From NCBI GenBank assembly GCA_001642945.1, contig LGRT01000004.1, positions 186,001-250,000 of the forward strand: DNA of 64,000 nt, given 5' to 3'. Positions 8,990 through 16,528 of this stretch are shown here, in pieces (the stretch's first letter is position 1; every line of letters starts with the position of its first letter). The position numbers and the translations under genes were made by a program. The notes under the pieces were generated by a model, which saw nothing but the letters and a program-made list of their open reading frames with translations, was not told the DNA's origin and ran no database searches. The stretch is from Rhodobacteraceae bacterium SB2 (GTDB lineage Bacteria; Pseudomonadota; Alphaproteobacteria; Rhodobacterales; Rhodobacteraceae).

Positions 8990-9739
8990 TCATATTTTCT
9001 GCGCCATCCAAATATTAGTTTCGTAAGGAATGGTAATGGTCTCTCGCACAATCGATTTAAGAAATGATCCAATATCACTTGATATCCTTAGATGAACTTC
9101 GTGAGCTTGGCGCTGAAGGGTGGCGTACGATTGCCATGCCTCTATGCATTCAGTTATATTTTGAATATGCCTTATAGAAGGGCTGACTTTTATAACAGTT
9201 TTAAATAACTTTAAATTGTTTATAATTTCTGTTTGATCTTCACGCCCCGTCCCGTAATCATAGTCGGGTAGGTACGACCTGATAATTGCTTCGATCTTTG
9301 ACCGTATAGGGTCTCCAAGTACGCGACGGTTCCACATGCATGCAAACCAGCCGCCACTTTTGAGGATTTTTGAAGTTAAAATAAGAGCTTTGTGTCGGTT
9401 TGTAACGTTGAACGAACTCCCAAACGTTACCATTTCAAAGCTGTCGTGCTCCATTTGTAAGTTTTCTGCAGTAACATCTAGCCATTTTATGTTGGAATAC
9501 CCTGCAGTCCTTTTAATTCCATTTGTTCTCATCGCATCATTTGGCTCGACTGCAGACACTAAAAGGCCTCTATCGGCCAATAATATAGTCAAGTGTACTA
9601 CACCCGATCCAATATCACACACTTTATTTTCATCTTTTAGCTTTGCAATCGCGCACATTGCGTTTATTGCTTCTCCCAAATAATCCGGTCGACGAAGGTA
9701 ACTTTGAGCAAGATCTGTGTAGTCCCATAACGTTTTTAT
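8990..9739 (-). CDS. Class I SAM-dependent methyltransferase (copy 2), start codon altered
   Basis: A 249-residue paralogue of the gene at 5416. SAM motif I (VCDIGSGVVHLTI) has a weaker second half than copy 1, and AVEPND, FGSSFNV and the CMWN strand are kept. The homologous N-terminus (WDYTDLAQSY) extends beyond any ATG. At the place of the copy 1 start the sequence reads ATA AAA ACG TTA TGG, so the ancestral ATG has become ATA (9737-9739), with a stop just before it. Translation must use ATA, use an internal TTG at 9679, or fail. It lies 13 bases upstream of the transferase gene. Function as for copy 1; activity is doubtful. Confidence 0.7.
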   Translation of the reverse strand: MKTLWDYTDLAQSYLRRPDYLGEAINAMCAIAKLKDENKVCDIGSGVVHLTILLADRGLLVSAVEPNDAMRTNGIKRTAGYSNIKWLDVTAENLQMEHDSFEMVTFGSSFNVTNRHKALILTSKILKSGGWFACMWNRRVLGDPIRSKIEAIIRSYLPDYDYGTGREDQTEIINNLKLFKTVIKVSPSIRHIQNITECIEAWQSYATLQRQAHEVHLRISSDIGSFLKSIVRETITIPYETNIWMAQKI

Positions 9740-10488
9740 TTACTTACCTAGTTAAATTTTTTAATTGTCATAGAAGTAGAAGGGTATAACCTTTCAAGTC
9801 TCCCATTGCTAACTGCGATGTCGAGATCTCTTCGCTTTTGCGAAGTTAAATCTAAGCCACATACGTTTGAACTTTTTCCAATCTCATAGTCAAGTTAGAT
9901 AAGTTTCTGCACTAATATAAAAATTGCCTACCTGTGAAAAAACTAAAGGCATCTCAAAATAATTGCAAAAAGTTTTTGTTCCAAGCATGCGATTAAATAA
10001 AAAGAGGAATTGTTGCAATCACAACAATTATATCTTCGTTTGAAATCAATATAATATACCTTTGATATGTGGTTTCGAGTTTTAAACCGCTGAATTCATC
10101 ATACTTTTTATTATTCTTCCAGTCAAAAGTGAATGCCCGTTTCTATCACCATAGAGTGATGTTTTGCTTTTTTAACAGCTTTAGGTTGAAATACTAGGCC
10201 TCGCCAATTGAATTGGTTTAGCGCTATGTTTAGAGAATGGACGATTTAGAATGGCATTCTAGTGATAAAAGGTGGAAGCGATAGTATCAAAATCTTTACA
10301 AATTTAGGTATTGATGCGCCTCTTGCACCTTGGGCGCCGTCGTCGCCTAACTGTGAAGATGGAGCAGCATGCACGTGCCCCGTCCCGAATGTCCCTAAGC
10401 ACCGATCTTGCCATGAAGAGCGCGTATCGCCGAGGAGAAATGTGATCAACCGGGATGGAACAAATAGAACCTCCAGTCAGGAAAGCCC
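9740..10488. other. Long intergenic stretch with composition change
   Basis: About 750 bases with no supported gene. The first ~550 are very AT-rich. From about 10320 the sequence turns GC-richer, continuing into the nucleotidyltransferase gene, so a junction between DNA of two origins probably lies here. A minus-strand frame with a short Gly-X-Y run (10246-10449) and plus-strand frames around 10340-10540 have no support from homology or ribosome sites. I see no clear terminator after the operon ending at 10489. Confidence 0.4.
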
Positions 10489-11244
10489 TCAAGCGTCCCA
10501 AATTATATGACGACGGACACATGGGTTTTGGATGTGATAACTAGCAAGGTCCTCGGCGGAATCCACTTCACCCCATTCTCCGTGATAAGGAACAGCCGCA
10601 ATCGCCACACACCCTGCATCAATTACCCTTTGCAAGGTACCGGTCATGTGTATCCTGTCACACTGCGCCAAGGTCAAGCCCGAGAGAATCCGCAATACCT
10701 CGGCCCATCCTTCGGGAGTGAACCGCAACAGGCCCATATACTGACCTTCCACTTCATCCACAGACATTGGCTTTTTACCTATCTGTGCCAGGGTATGCTC
10801 GGATGTCAAGCGAAAGGTCTCCGCATCCAGCAGGGGATCACCAAAGCGCTGCGTCCACAACTCTAACCAGTTTGGATCGTAAGTCACCGCCAAAGATGCT
10901 GTACAAGTCATCAAGGACTGCACGGCCACAGGGCTATAGAAAATATCCGAATAGCTGACGATGCACGGTTCTGCCTGCAGCCAATCCTGCACACAAGCGA
11001 GCGACGACACCATATTGGTTTCGGCCCAGCGTGCGTTATGAAACTCAACCAGCCTCCGATCGGCCAGCAGTTCACGTTTGTAGCCGGTAACGATGGCAAT
11101 TTCCTTGATGCCTGCTGCTCGCAGTGCTTCCAGTTGCCAATCCAGCAGCGTCTTGCCATGCAATTCGACCAGGCACTTGGGGCGTTCCTCGGTCAGGTCT
11201 TTCATGCGGCTACCGCGACCGGCTGCAAGAATAATTGCTTTCAT
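10489..11244 (-). CDS. Nucleotidyltransferase, probable CTP:phosphoglutamine cytidylyltransferase (Cj1416-like)
   Basis: A 251-residue sugar-phosphate-type nucleotidyltransferase. The N-terminal signature LAAGRGSRM...ERPKCLVEL (residues 6-26) gives the triphosphate loop and the conserved Lys23; VSYSDIFY (~95-102) supplies the metal-binding Asp, and EWGEVDSAEDL near the end the second Asp. By family and by neighbours it corresponds to C. jejuni Cj1416, which joins CTP and L-glutamine phosphate into CDP-L-glutamine. Choline- or sugar-phosphate cytidylyltransferase would be the alternative if it stood alone. It is the last gene of the operon; its ATG overlaps the previous stop as ATGA (11241-11244). 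Confidence 0.8.
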   Translation of the reverse strand: MKAIILAAGRGSRMKDLTEERPKCLVELHGKTLLDWQLEALRAAGIKEIAIVTGYKRELLADRRLVEFHNARWAETNMVSSLACVQDWLQAEPCIVSYSDIFYSPVAVQSLMTCTASLAVTYDPNWLELWTQRFGDPLLDAETFRLTSEHTLAQIGKKPMSVDEVEGQYMGLLRFTPEGWAEVLRILSGLTLAQCDRIHMTGTLQRVIDAGCVAIAAVPYHGEWGEVDSAEDLASYHIQNPCVRRHIIWDA

Positions 11245-11825
11245 GAGAACAAGGCTTTCAGTCGTTGAATATCGTTAGTAGCGAATTCAGCTTCACGCTC
11301 AGGGTGCCACATCCAGCCCTCCCAGGGCAGAGACTGGTGGCGAATGGCTTCAATCTCGCCATCATTGCTTCTGGCAATGACTTCAAAGTCCACCGGGCAA
11401 GTGGCCAGCGCGAAGCCGTGAAAGCTATTCACCTCGCCGGTGATCTCGCCAACAAGGTGGTGCCGGGTTCTCACGTGTCCTTGAACGGGGTGAAGGCCAG
11501 TCCCCGACCAATGCGCCAGCATCTGCATACCACGGCAGATACCCAGCACCGGCAAGTGGCGTGTCTGAGCATATGTAAGCAAGGCCAACTCGGTGTCATC
11601 GCGTTCAGCAAACTGGCCAATGTCGTTACCGCCAGAAAGCACCACGGCCGCAGGATATACCACGGCCAGCCATTCGCGTATCGTGCCACCCAAGGCATTT
11701 GGCACCGGCACCGGTGTGTGGTCACTGATTGTCAAAAGATCAGACAAGCGTTGATCCAGCGCATCCCGTGTTTCATTACGATCTGGGTAGTGATCTACCC
11801 GCTGACTGACAGCTACAATTTTCAC
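11241..11825 (-). CDS. Class I glutamine amidotransferase-like (peptidase C26) hydrolase, Cj1417-like
   Basis: A 194-residue class I glutamine-amidotransferase-fold protein. The triad is visible: nucleophile Cys97 in LGICRGMQML, and His174 and Glu176 in WHPERE near the C-terminus. I use the GTG at 11823-11825 because GGAGG lies seven bases upstream and the codon overlaps the previous stop (GTGA). In C. jejuni the homologous Cj1417 is a gamma-glutamyl-CDP-amidate hydrolase that releases L-glutamate and leaves cytidine diphosphoramidate. Together with the neighbours this is the likely role; gamma-glutamyl-GABA hydrolase is the generic alternative. Confidence 0.82.
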   Translation of the reverse strand: MKIVAVSQRVDHYPDRNETRDALDQRLSDLLTISDHTPVPVPNALGGTIREWLAVVYPAAVVLSGGNDIGQFAERDDTELALLTYAQTRHLPVLGICRGMQMLAHWSGTGLHPVQGHVRTRHHLVGEITGEVNSFHGFALATCPVDFEVIARSNDGEIEAIRHQSLPWEGWMWHPEREAEFATNDIQRLKALFS

Positions 11826-14137
11826 GCCAACACCTCCACCCGGCGCCCCGCACAATCCAGATGCAACTGCTGTGCGCTAGACCAGCGACGATAGAGCACT
11901 TCACCCGCACCAATCACGGCAGGCAAACCCAGTTCCCCGGCACGGATCGCCATATGCGAATTGGCGCCACCCCAGGCGGTGATCAGGCCGGCAATCGGGT
12001 AGGCAAACAGCCAGTCAAATCCGGGGTCAGCATTCGGAATGCAAACGATTGCTCCTGTCAAATGTTGTCGCGCATCACAGCCCACCACCGGCGCCGTCAC
12101 CAGCTTCTGGGTAATGAAATTCGGTGCAGTCTCCGGCCATTCGAAAGCCCATACGTCTTCTGGTTTGGCAATCAGCGGTGGCAGGGAAATCTTTGTTATT
12201 TCGGCATAGCGTGCCTTGCCCTGTTCAATGCTGCGCAAGAGCAAATCTTTCGGGTCGGTCGCCGCAACGTGTAATTCCTTGAAGGCGGCAATATCGCAAT
12301 AGGCCAGGTCCTCGCGGCTGAACCCGTATTGGCCACCAACCTCTTCGATCAGTACCAGCGCGTCCGACAGGTTACGCGTGAAATGGAACTTCGCCAGTTC
12401 GCGCAGTTCGATGCCTGCCTGCATGAAGTCAAACAACCCCATCGGGTCGGGTTGCAGGCCATGGGCTTCCAGCAGCTTCACGATTTCGCGCATCTGCGGT
12501 AGGGTCAGTGCGAAGGGTTTGACCGGCTCCGGGTCCGGTGGCTGCTGGTTCCAGTCGAAATAAAGCTCCGACGCCTCGTCGTAGCGGGGCGAGAGGATGT
12601 CGTAGGTACCGGGGCGCAAGTGGCCATACCGCGCCAGGAAAGTCGCCTTGTGCAGCGTCGCACGGTCCCGGGCCAAGTGGCCACTAACAGTCGACAAGCC
12701 ACCAATGAATGCATCGTAATCGGCCTGCGAGAAGACACCTACCACTACCAGCGATTTCAGCATCTGTATGGCCACAAACCCGGCGCGCGCTAGTCCGGCA
12801 AACGGCAAGGTGCCATAGCGTTTGGCATCTTCCAGCAACCAGTAGATCCGCTCCAGCGGATCGGCACTCGATGCCAGCAGTTCTTCCCGCCGTGCATTGA
12901 GGTTATCGATCTTAGCTGCATCACCGCGCCACAAACCTTCCTTGGGGTGCACGATGCGATTGGTGAGCTTTCTCAAGCTGTGGGCGATCGCCTCACGCTC
13001 ATGTTTCGAAAAGCCTGCGTCGGCCAAGCGCTCCAGTCGCTGCGGCAGATCTAGCGTGTAGCACGAGAAGACGATCTCGAACTCCACTTTGTCATGCAAG
13101 GTCGGCTTGGCTAACAGGTGGTCGATGTAATGATCGACCAATCGCCCGGCTAGTCCCTGATCCAGATCGGCCGGGATAAAGGAGTTGAACGACAGGCGCA
13201 CGTCGATGTAAGGCAACCCGAAGAAGTGCGGCATCAATGGGAAGCTACGTAGATTCCGATAGCCGTAGTTGTGGCGCTGGTAAGCCCAGATGGCGTCGGT
13301 TATCAATTCCCGATACAGAGAAAGGGCCAAGGGCTTCGGGCGAATGCCCAAAATCTCCGCCGGATTCCAGTCCGGCATCACACCATAGACTGTGCGTCGC
13401 CCCATAAGGAATGGGTGCGGTTGCATGCCGCGCGCCACCTTGCGCTGGATGCTCTCCAAGCGGGCAGCCTGAACGGTTTCCGACTCTGGCTCCCCAGACA
13501 AGACCAATGGCCGAGCTTGCAGCAACCAGAGCACTTCAACGTCAGCTTCACGGGTCACCGCAAATTCGCAATCCAGCGGCACATATCCAAACAGGGCGAG
13601 CAATTCGTCAAGCAGTGCAATAATCTGCACAAAAGTCGGCGGTGGCGGGACGGCGCTGTTGGCGGCTTGCTGCCACACGCGGCCGCCCATGCCTCCAGTC
13701 ACGGCAGAGGTATCGCTGCCCTCCGACCAGTTTACCACCCGGTAGGGCGCACAGGTATTGGGGTCGTGCGAAAAGGCGACGCCTGAACGCACCACCTGCG
13801 CCAGCATCGGCTGGATCAGCACTTCATCGGTGGGCTGCGCTTCACCGTAGGCGGCGATGACTTGCATCACCGCCGATTCCAGCCCTGCCGCCTCCACATT
13901 GGGAATGGACAGAAACGCACCTGCGTTGGACGACGTTGCCCCGTCTTCCCGACCGCAACTGGAGCGCACGATCCAGGGGCCAGCACCCAGACTGTCGACG
14001 ATCCCGGAGAAGCACACCGAACGATCCACCTGCCACTGAGCCACCGTAAAGACATGCGACGGGGCAATGCGTGCCGTCCTGAGCACACCTTGCAAGACGG
14101 ACAGCGTGCCGGCCTTTGTAGAGAACGCCAGCGACAT
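11822..14137 (-). CDS. PEP-synthase-like dikinase, probable L-glutamine kinase (Cj1418-like)
   Basis: A 771-residue protein of the PEP synthase / pyruvate phosphate dikinase superfamily. The N-terminal ATP-grasp part includes WIVRSSCGREDGATSSNAGA and the loop ending in LLQARPL (~215). The C-terminal swivelling domain carries TAWGGANSHMAIRAGELG with the phosphorylatable His at about 728, followed by LPAVIG. The central ~450 residues differ from PEP synthase, as in Cj1418 of C. jejuni. That enzyme phosphorylates the amide of L-glutamine (ATP to AMP and phosphate) in the first committed step to phosphoramidate. I prefer the ATG at 14135-14137 over a TTG at 14144-14146, because GGAAAGG is nine bases before the ATG but touches the TTG. 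Ends in a GTGA overlap. Confidence 0.82.
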   Translation of the reverse strand: MSLAFSTKAGTLSVLQGVLRTARIAPSHVFTVAQWQVDRSVCFSGIVDSLGAGPWIVRSSCGREDGATSSNAGAFLSIPNVEAAGLESAVMQVIAAYGEAQPTDEVLIQPMLAQVVRSGVAFSHDPNTCAPYRVVNWSEGSDTSAVTGGMGGRVWQQAANSAVPPPPTFVQIIALLDELLALFGYVPLDCEFAVTREADVEVLWLLQARPLVLSGEPESETVQAARLESIQRKVARGMQPHPFLMGRRTVYGVMPDWNPAEILGIRPKPLALSLYRELITDAIWAYQRHNYGYRNLRSFPLMPHFFGLPYIDVRLSFNSFIPADLDQGLAGRLVDHYIDHLLAKPTLHDKVEFEIVFSCYTLDLPQRLERLADAGFSKHEREAIAHSLRKLTNRIVHPKEGLWRGDAAKIDNLNARREELLASSADPLERIYWLLEDAKRYGTLPFAGLARAGFVAIQMLKSLVVVGVFSQADYDAFIGGLSTVSGHLARDRATLHKATFLARYGHLRPGTYDILSPRYDEASELYFDWNQQPPDPEPVKPFALTLPQMREIVKLLEAHGLQPDPMGLFDFMQAGIELRELAKFHFTRNLSDALVLIEEVGGQYGFSREDLAYCDIAAFKELHVAATDPKDLLLRSIEQGKARYAEITKISLPPLIAKPEDVWAFEWPETAPNFITQKLVTAPVVGCDARQHLTGAIVCIPNADPGFDWLFAYPIAGLITAWGGANSHMAIRAGELGLPAVIGAGEVLYRRWSSAQQLHLDCAGRRVEVLA

Positions 14138-14142
14138 GCCAA

Positions 14143-14361
14143 TCAACCTTTCCGCCGGGCCGACCAGGCGCGGGTCAGATAAGTGGCCTCAATAACCTGT
14201 AAACCTGCGATGCGTTGCCCAACGAAAGCCAGGAAGGCATCGAATTTCTCTGGGCCGAGTTTTACGCGCAAATCATTGACGGAATGCCAAGCTCCCGGAC
14301 GGTGTTGTAAGTGGTCTTTGGCCAACCCGGTGAAATCACCAGCTTTGAGTGTTTGTGTCAT
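14143..14361 (-). CDS. Small protein of unknown function inside phosphoramidate operon (72 aa)
   Basis: A 72-residue soluble protein (starts MTQTLKAGDFTGLAKD, ends ARRKG). Its ATG overlaps the kinase stop (ATGA, 14358-14361), and its stop lies just before the start of the glutamine kinase-like gene. It has helical segments (KFDAFLAFVGQRIAGL), no cysteine pair and no membrane stretch. I do not recognise a family, and the C. jejuni locus has no counterpart I know of. Tight coupling on both sides suggests a subunit or carrier working with the neighbouring enzymes. Confidence 0.75.
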   Translation of the reverse strand: MTQTLKAGDFTGLAKDHLQHRPGAWHSVNDLRVKLGPEKFDAFLAFVGQRIAGLQVIEATYLTRAWSARRKG

Positions 14362-14927
14362 CTTAACTTCCATGTACTTAAAACCTGAAACAATTCGTCT
14401 GCCAGCGTGGTGACCGTCCGCCTTGGATCAAACTCAACAACCCAATCCGCCGCTTCCGGGTCGTCTATGGGCACATCCAGTCCGGCCACATGGGTCAGCT
14501 CGCCAGCATCAAAGCGACGGTAGATTCCTTTGGGATCACGACGGCGTAACTCTTCCACCGGCACCTTGAGATACACCTCAAAATAACCAGGGAGGTTGGC
14601 GCGATTCCAAGCATGCACTTCGCGGAATAGGGAAATGGTGGCAATCACCACGGTCAGTCCCTGATCAGATATCAATTTACACAAATGGGCGTATTGCATT
14701 GCAAGGGCTAGTCGACCCTCACGGTCATGGTTTTGGTCGTTTGCAGCAACCACGCCGAAAACATTGCGTAATTCGTCACCATCCAGAAAAACCACGGACT
14801 CACCTAGAATGCGAAGTTTCTGCACCAGTTCGCAGGCCACCGTCGTTTTACCTGCGCCCGATAAGCCCGTGATCCAAACTACAGCGCTCGACGCATGTCC
14901 CGAAGAAATGAACTTATCCTCAATCAT
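14358..14927 (-). CDS. APS-kinase-like protein, probable cytidine diphosphoramidate kinase (Cj1415-like)
   Basis: A 189-residue P-loop kinase of the CysC family: Walker A GLSGAGKTT (21-29), FLDGDELRNVFG (~47-58) and a lid-side Arg run (RRRDPKGIYRR). CysC normally adds a 3'-phosphate to adenylylsulfate. The family member Cj1415 of C. jejuni instead phosphorylates the 3'-hydroxyl of cytidine diphosphoramidate. No ATP sulfurylase (CysD/CysN) is present here, while all three upstream phosphoramidate enzymes are, so the Cj1415 role is preferred. Its ATG overlaps the sulfotransferase-like stop as ATGA (14924-14927). Confidence 0.8.
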   Translation of the reverse strand: MIEDKFISSGHASSAVVWITGLSGAGKTTVACELVQKLRILGESVVFLDGDELRNVFGVVAANDQNHDREGRLALAMQYAHLCKLISDQGLTVVIATISLFREVHAWNRANLPGYFEVYLKVPVEELRRRDPKGIYRRFDAGELTHVAGLDVPIDDPEAADWVVEFDPRRTVTTLADELFQVLSTWKLR

Positions 14928-16015
14928 ACGTTGTAACCCATTTGTAACAGTTTATCATAACCCTCCACACTGATTTCAGAACACACTAGAGATTGAATTT
15001 CTGGATAATCTTCAAATATCTGACGATAGTTAAAGGCTGTTGATAATGGGAGCTCAAGTGTCAACGAACCCCAAGGACGGCGCGTCAGTAGGTTGGTAAT
15101 GGTGTCAGACACTGTCTCCAGATGTTCATGGATGTCTTCAAATTTGAGGGAGACCACTCCAGGAATATCCATCCAGGCTAGAGATTCATCGAGCATCTGT
15201 TCGAAAGAAAGAAATTTATCGCAACCCGATTTTTTGTAATCTCTAAAAATTGACCCAATCTTTGAGCTGCTGTATGATTGAGGCCATGGCACTCGACCTT
15301 CTGCCATAAATTTCAAAAAAGCAGTTTTATTAGACTGAATATCTTCGATTAATCCTCGATTATTGCCGAACACTTGTTTGACGGCGCCGTTGTGTGGCAT
15401 ACCTGTGTCACAGAAACGGCGCCACCAAGCCCAATTTGAAAACAAGGCATCAACAGGATGACGTGTTATGAACAAGATGGAATGGAAGCCATCGTGCAAA
15501 GGGCAAAGTAACAATTCATGTGTCTGATCAGGCGCCATTTGAAAACTCGAAGGGTTTTTCAGAGTGGCGTGGCCCGAGCAAATTACGGAATGGCGTGGGT
15601 AGTGCCCGCACGACGCAAGGCCCTCCTGATAGAGAGGTGCTAGGGTAGAATTATTTAGAAACGCATGCGAAAAGTATGTTCTTCCAGTACCAAAAAGTCC
15701 AATGATTACTAGTGGCTTGATGTTTTTAGATGCATTAACTGCCTCAACAAAAGCTTCCCATGTCCAGCCAGCCTTCTGCCAATAGTGGTTTGGGTACGTG
15801 TTTTTTGGATTTTTGGCCATGAAATCCAAAAAATTACTGCCAGAAGCCTTGGGATAAGTTCGTGAAAACCAACCAGGTGAAAAATGCGGGCTCGGAGAAC
15901 GATTCTCCATGCAACCAACTTCAATATAATCGGTATATGTTTCTTCATCGGAGCCCACATACCCGTAGCGATGCCGGTAAAAAGAGGCATCAAAAAAATC
16001 GTAAAGTTTAACCAT
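14924..16015 (-). CDS. Sulfotransferase-like protein, candidate phosphoramidate transferase
   Basis: A 363-residue protein; start chosen at ATG 16013-16015 (MVKLYDFFD), preceded by AGGAG, rather than an upstream GTG at 16039. The first ~95 residues (DFFDASFYRHRYGYV, HYWQKAGW) form a separate N-terminal region. The rest is a P-loop sulfotransferase fold. VIIGLFGTGRTYFSHAFL (~102-119) is the 5'-phosphosulfate-type loop, and FITRHPVDALFSNW (~182-195) has the spaced Arg and Ser that in PAPS sulfotransferases hold the nucleotide 3'-phosphate. First gene of the operon and ATGA-coupled to the CysC-like kinase. It may therefore use a 3'-phosphorylated phosphoramidate nucleotide in place of PAPS; ordinary sulfation remains possible. 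Confidence 0.7.
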   Translation of the reverse strand: MVKLYDFFDASFYRHRYGYVGSDEETYTDYIEVGCMENRSPSPHFSPGWFSRTYPKASGSNFLDFMAKNPKNTYPNHYWQKAGWTWEAFVEAVNASKNIKPLVIIGLFGTGRTYFSHAFLNNSTLAPLYQEGLASCGHYPRHSVICSGHATLKNPSSFQMAPDQTHELLLCPLHDGFHSILFITRHPVDALFSNWAWWRRFCDTGMPHNGAVKQVFGNNRGLIEDIQSNKTAFLKFMAEGRVPWPQSYSSSKIGSIFRDYKKSGCDKFLSFEQMLDESLAWMDIPGVVSLKFEDIHEHLETVSDTITNLLTRRPWGSLTLELPLSTAFNYRQIFEDYPEIQSLVCSEISVEGYDKLLQMGYNV

Positions 16016-16528
16016 TTTGGTTTTGGCTCCTGCATACACTGTCAGCTGTATGTTTCACTTCTCGCAAGGCAGTATCCGACAATCCCCAAGTGGCTTAGTG
16101 TTCAGCAACTGACAAAAAGCACCGTCTACCGTCGCTGGTAGCTTTGATCCGACATTTCCCAATCCACTTCCCCAATTGGCGTGCCAACTGACGCGAAGAT
16201 TGCCTGATTCCGACTTCTTGACAAGGATTTTCTGCCTTGAGCGGCTCCTGCGGTCGGGCGGGCTGCTTGAACAGGACGGATCAGATCGTGAAACCGCCAT
16301 GCTCTTGCTCGGCGGCGATGTTTTTCAACGCGGCGGGCAGACCTGTCCTGCCGCTTTCATTCAGTTTGGGGGTTCTCTGAAACTAACTAGCCTTAACATC
16401 CAGTCGTCCTTGATCTTTCCACTGGACTTCTCCTGCACCGTACAGCTGTGTGTAGATGCGCCCGAATACCGTTGGGCTCTGCTCAGTGTGAGATGATTGT
16501 ACGGAGTAGATGATGAGACTTAATTTAG
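16016..16528. other. Upstream region of the phosphoramidate operon, possible mobile-element debris
   Basis: No intact gene. The part near 16020-16060 should hold the promoter of the minus-strand operon, but I cannot point to clear boxes. Between about 16200 and 16380 the sequence is GC-richer, with several short frames that look like broken coding DNA; I could not identify a parent gene. Degenerate primase sequence starts around 16500. Confidence 0.35.

Noticed and set aside
10246-10449. Minus-strand frame with a short collagen-like Gly-X-Y run
   Set aside because: Only four triplets, no ribosome site, no upstream continuation; lies in a junction region.
11265-13786. Long plus-strand frames opposite the phosphoramidate operon
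   Set aside because: They are antisense shadows caused by GC-rich codon use; the minus-strand proteins carry clear family motifs.
14358-16015. Reading the CysC-like and sulfotransferase-like pair as an ordinary sulfation system
   Set aside because: No ATP sulfurylase is present and the next genes fit the phosphoramidate pathway; still listed as the alternative.
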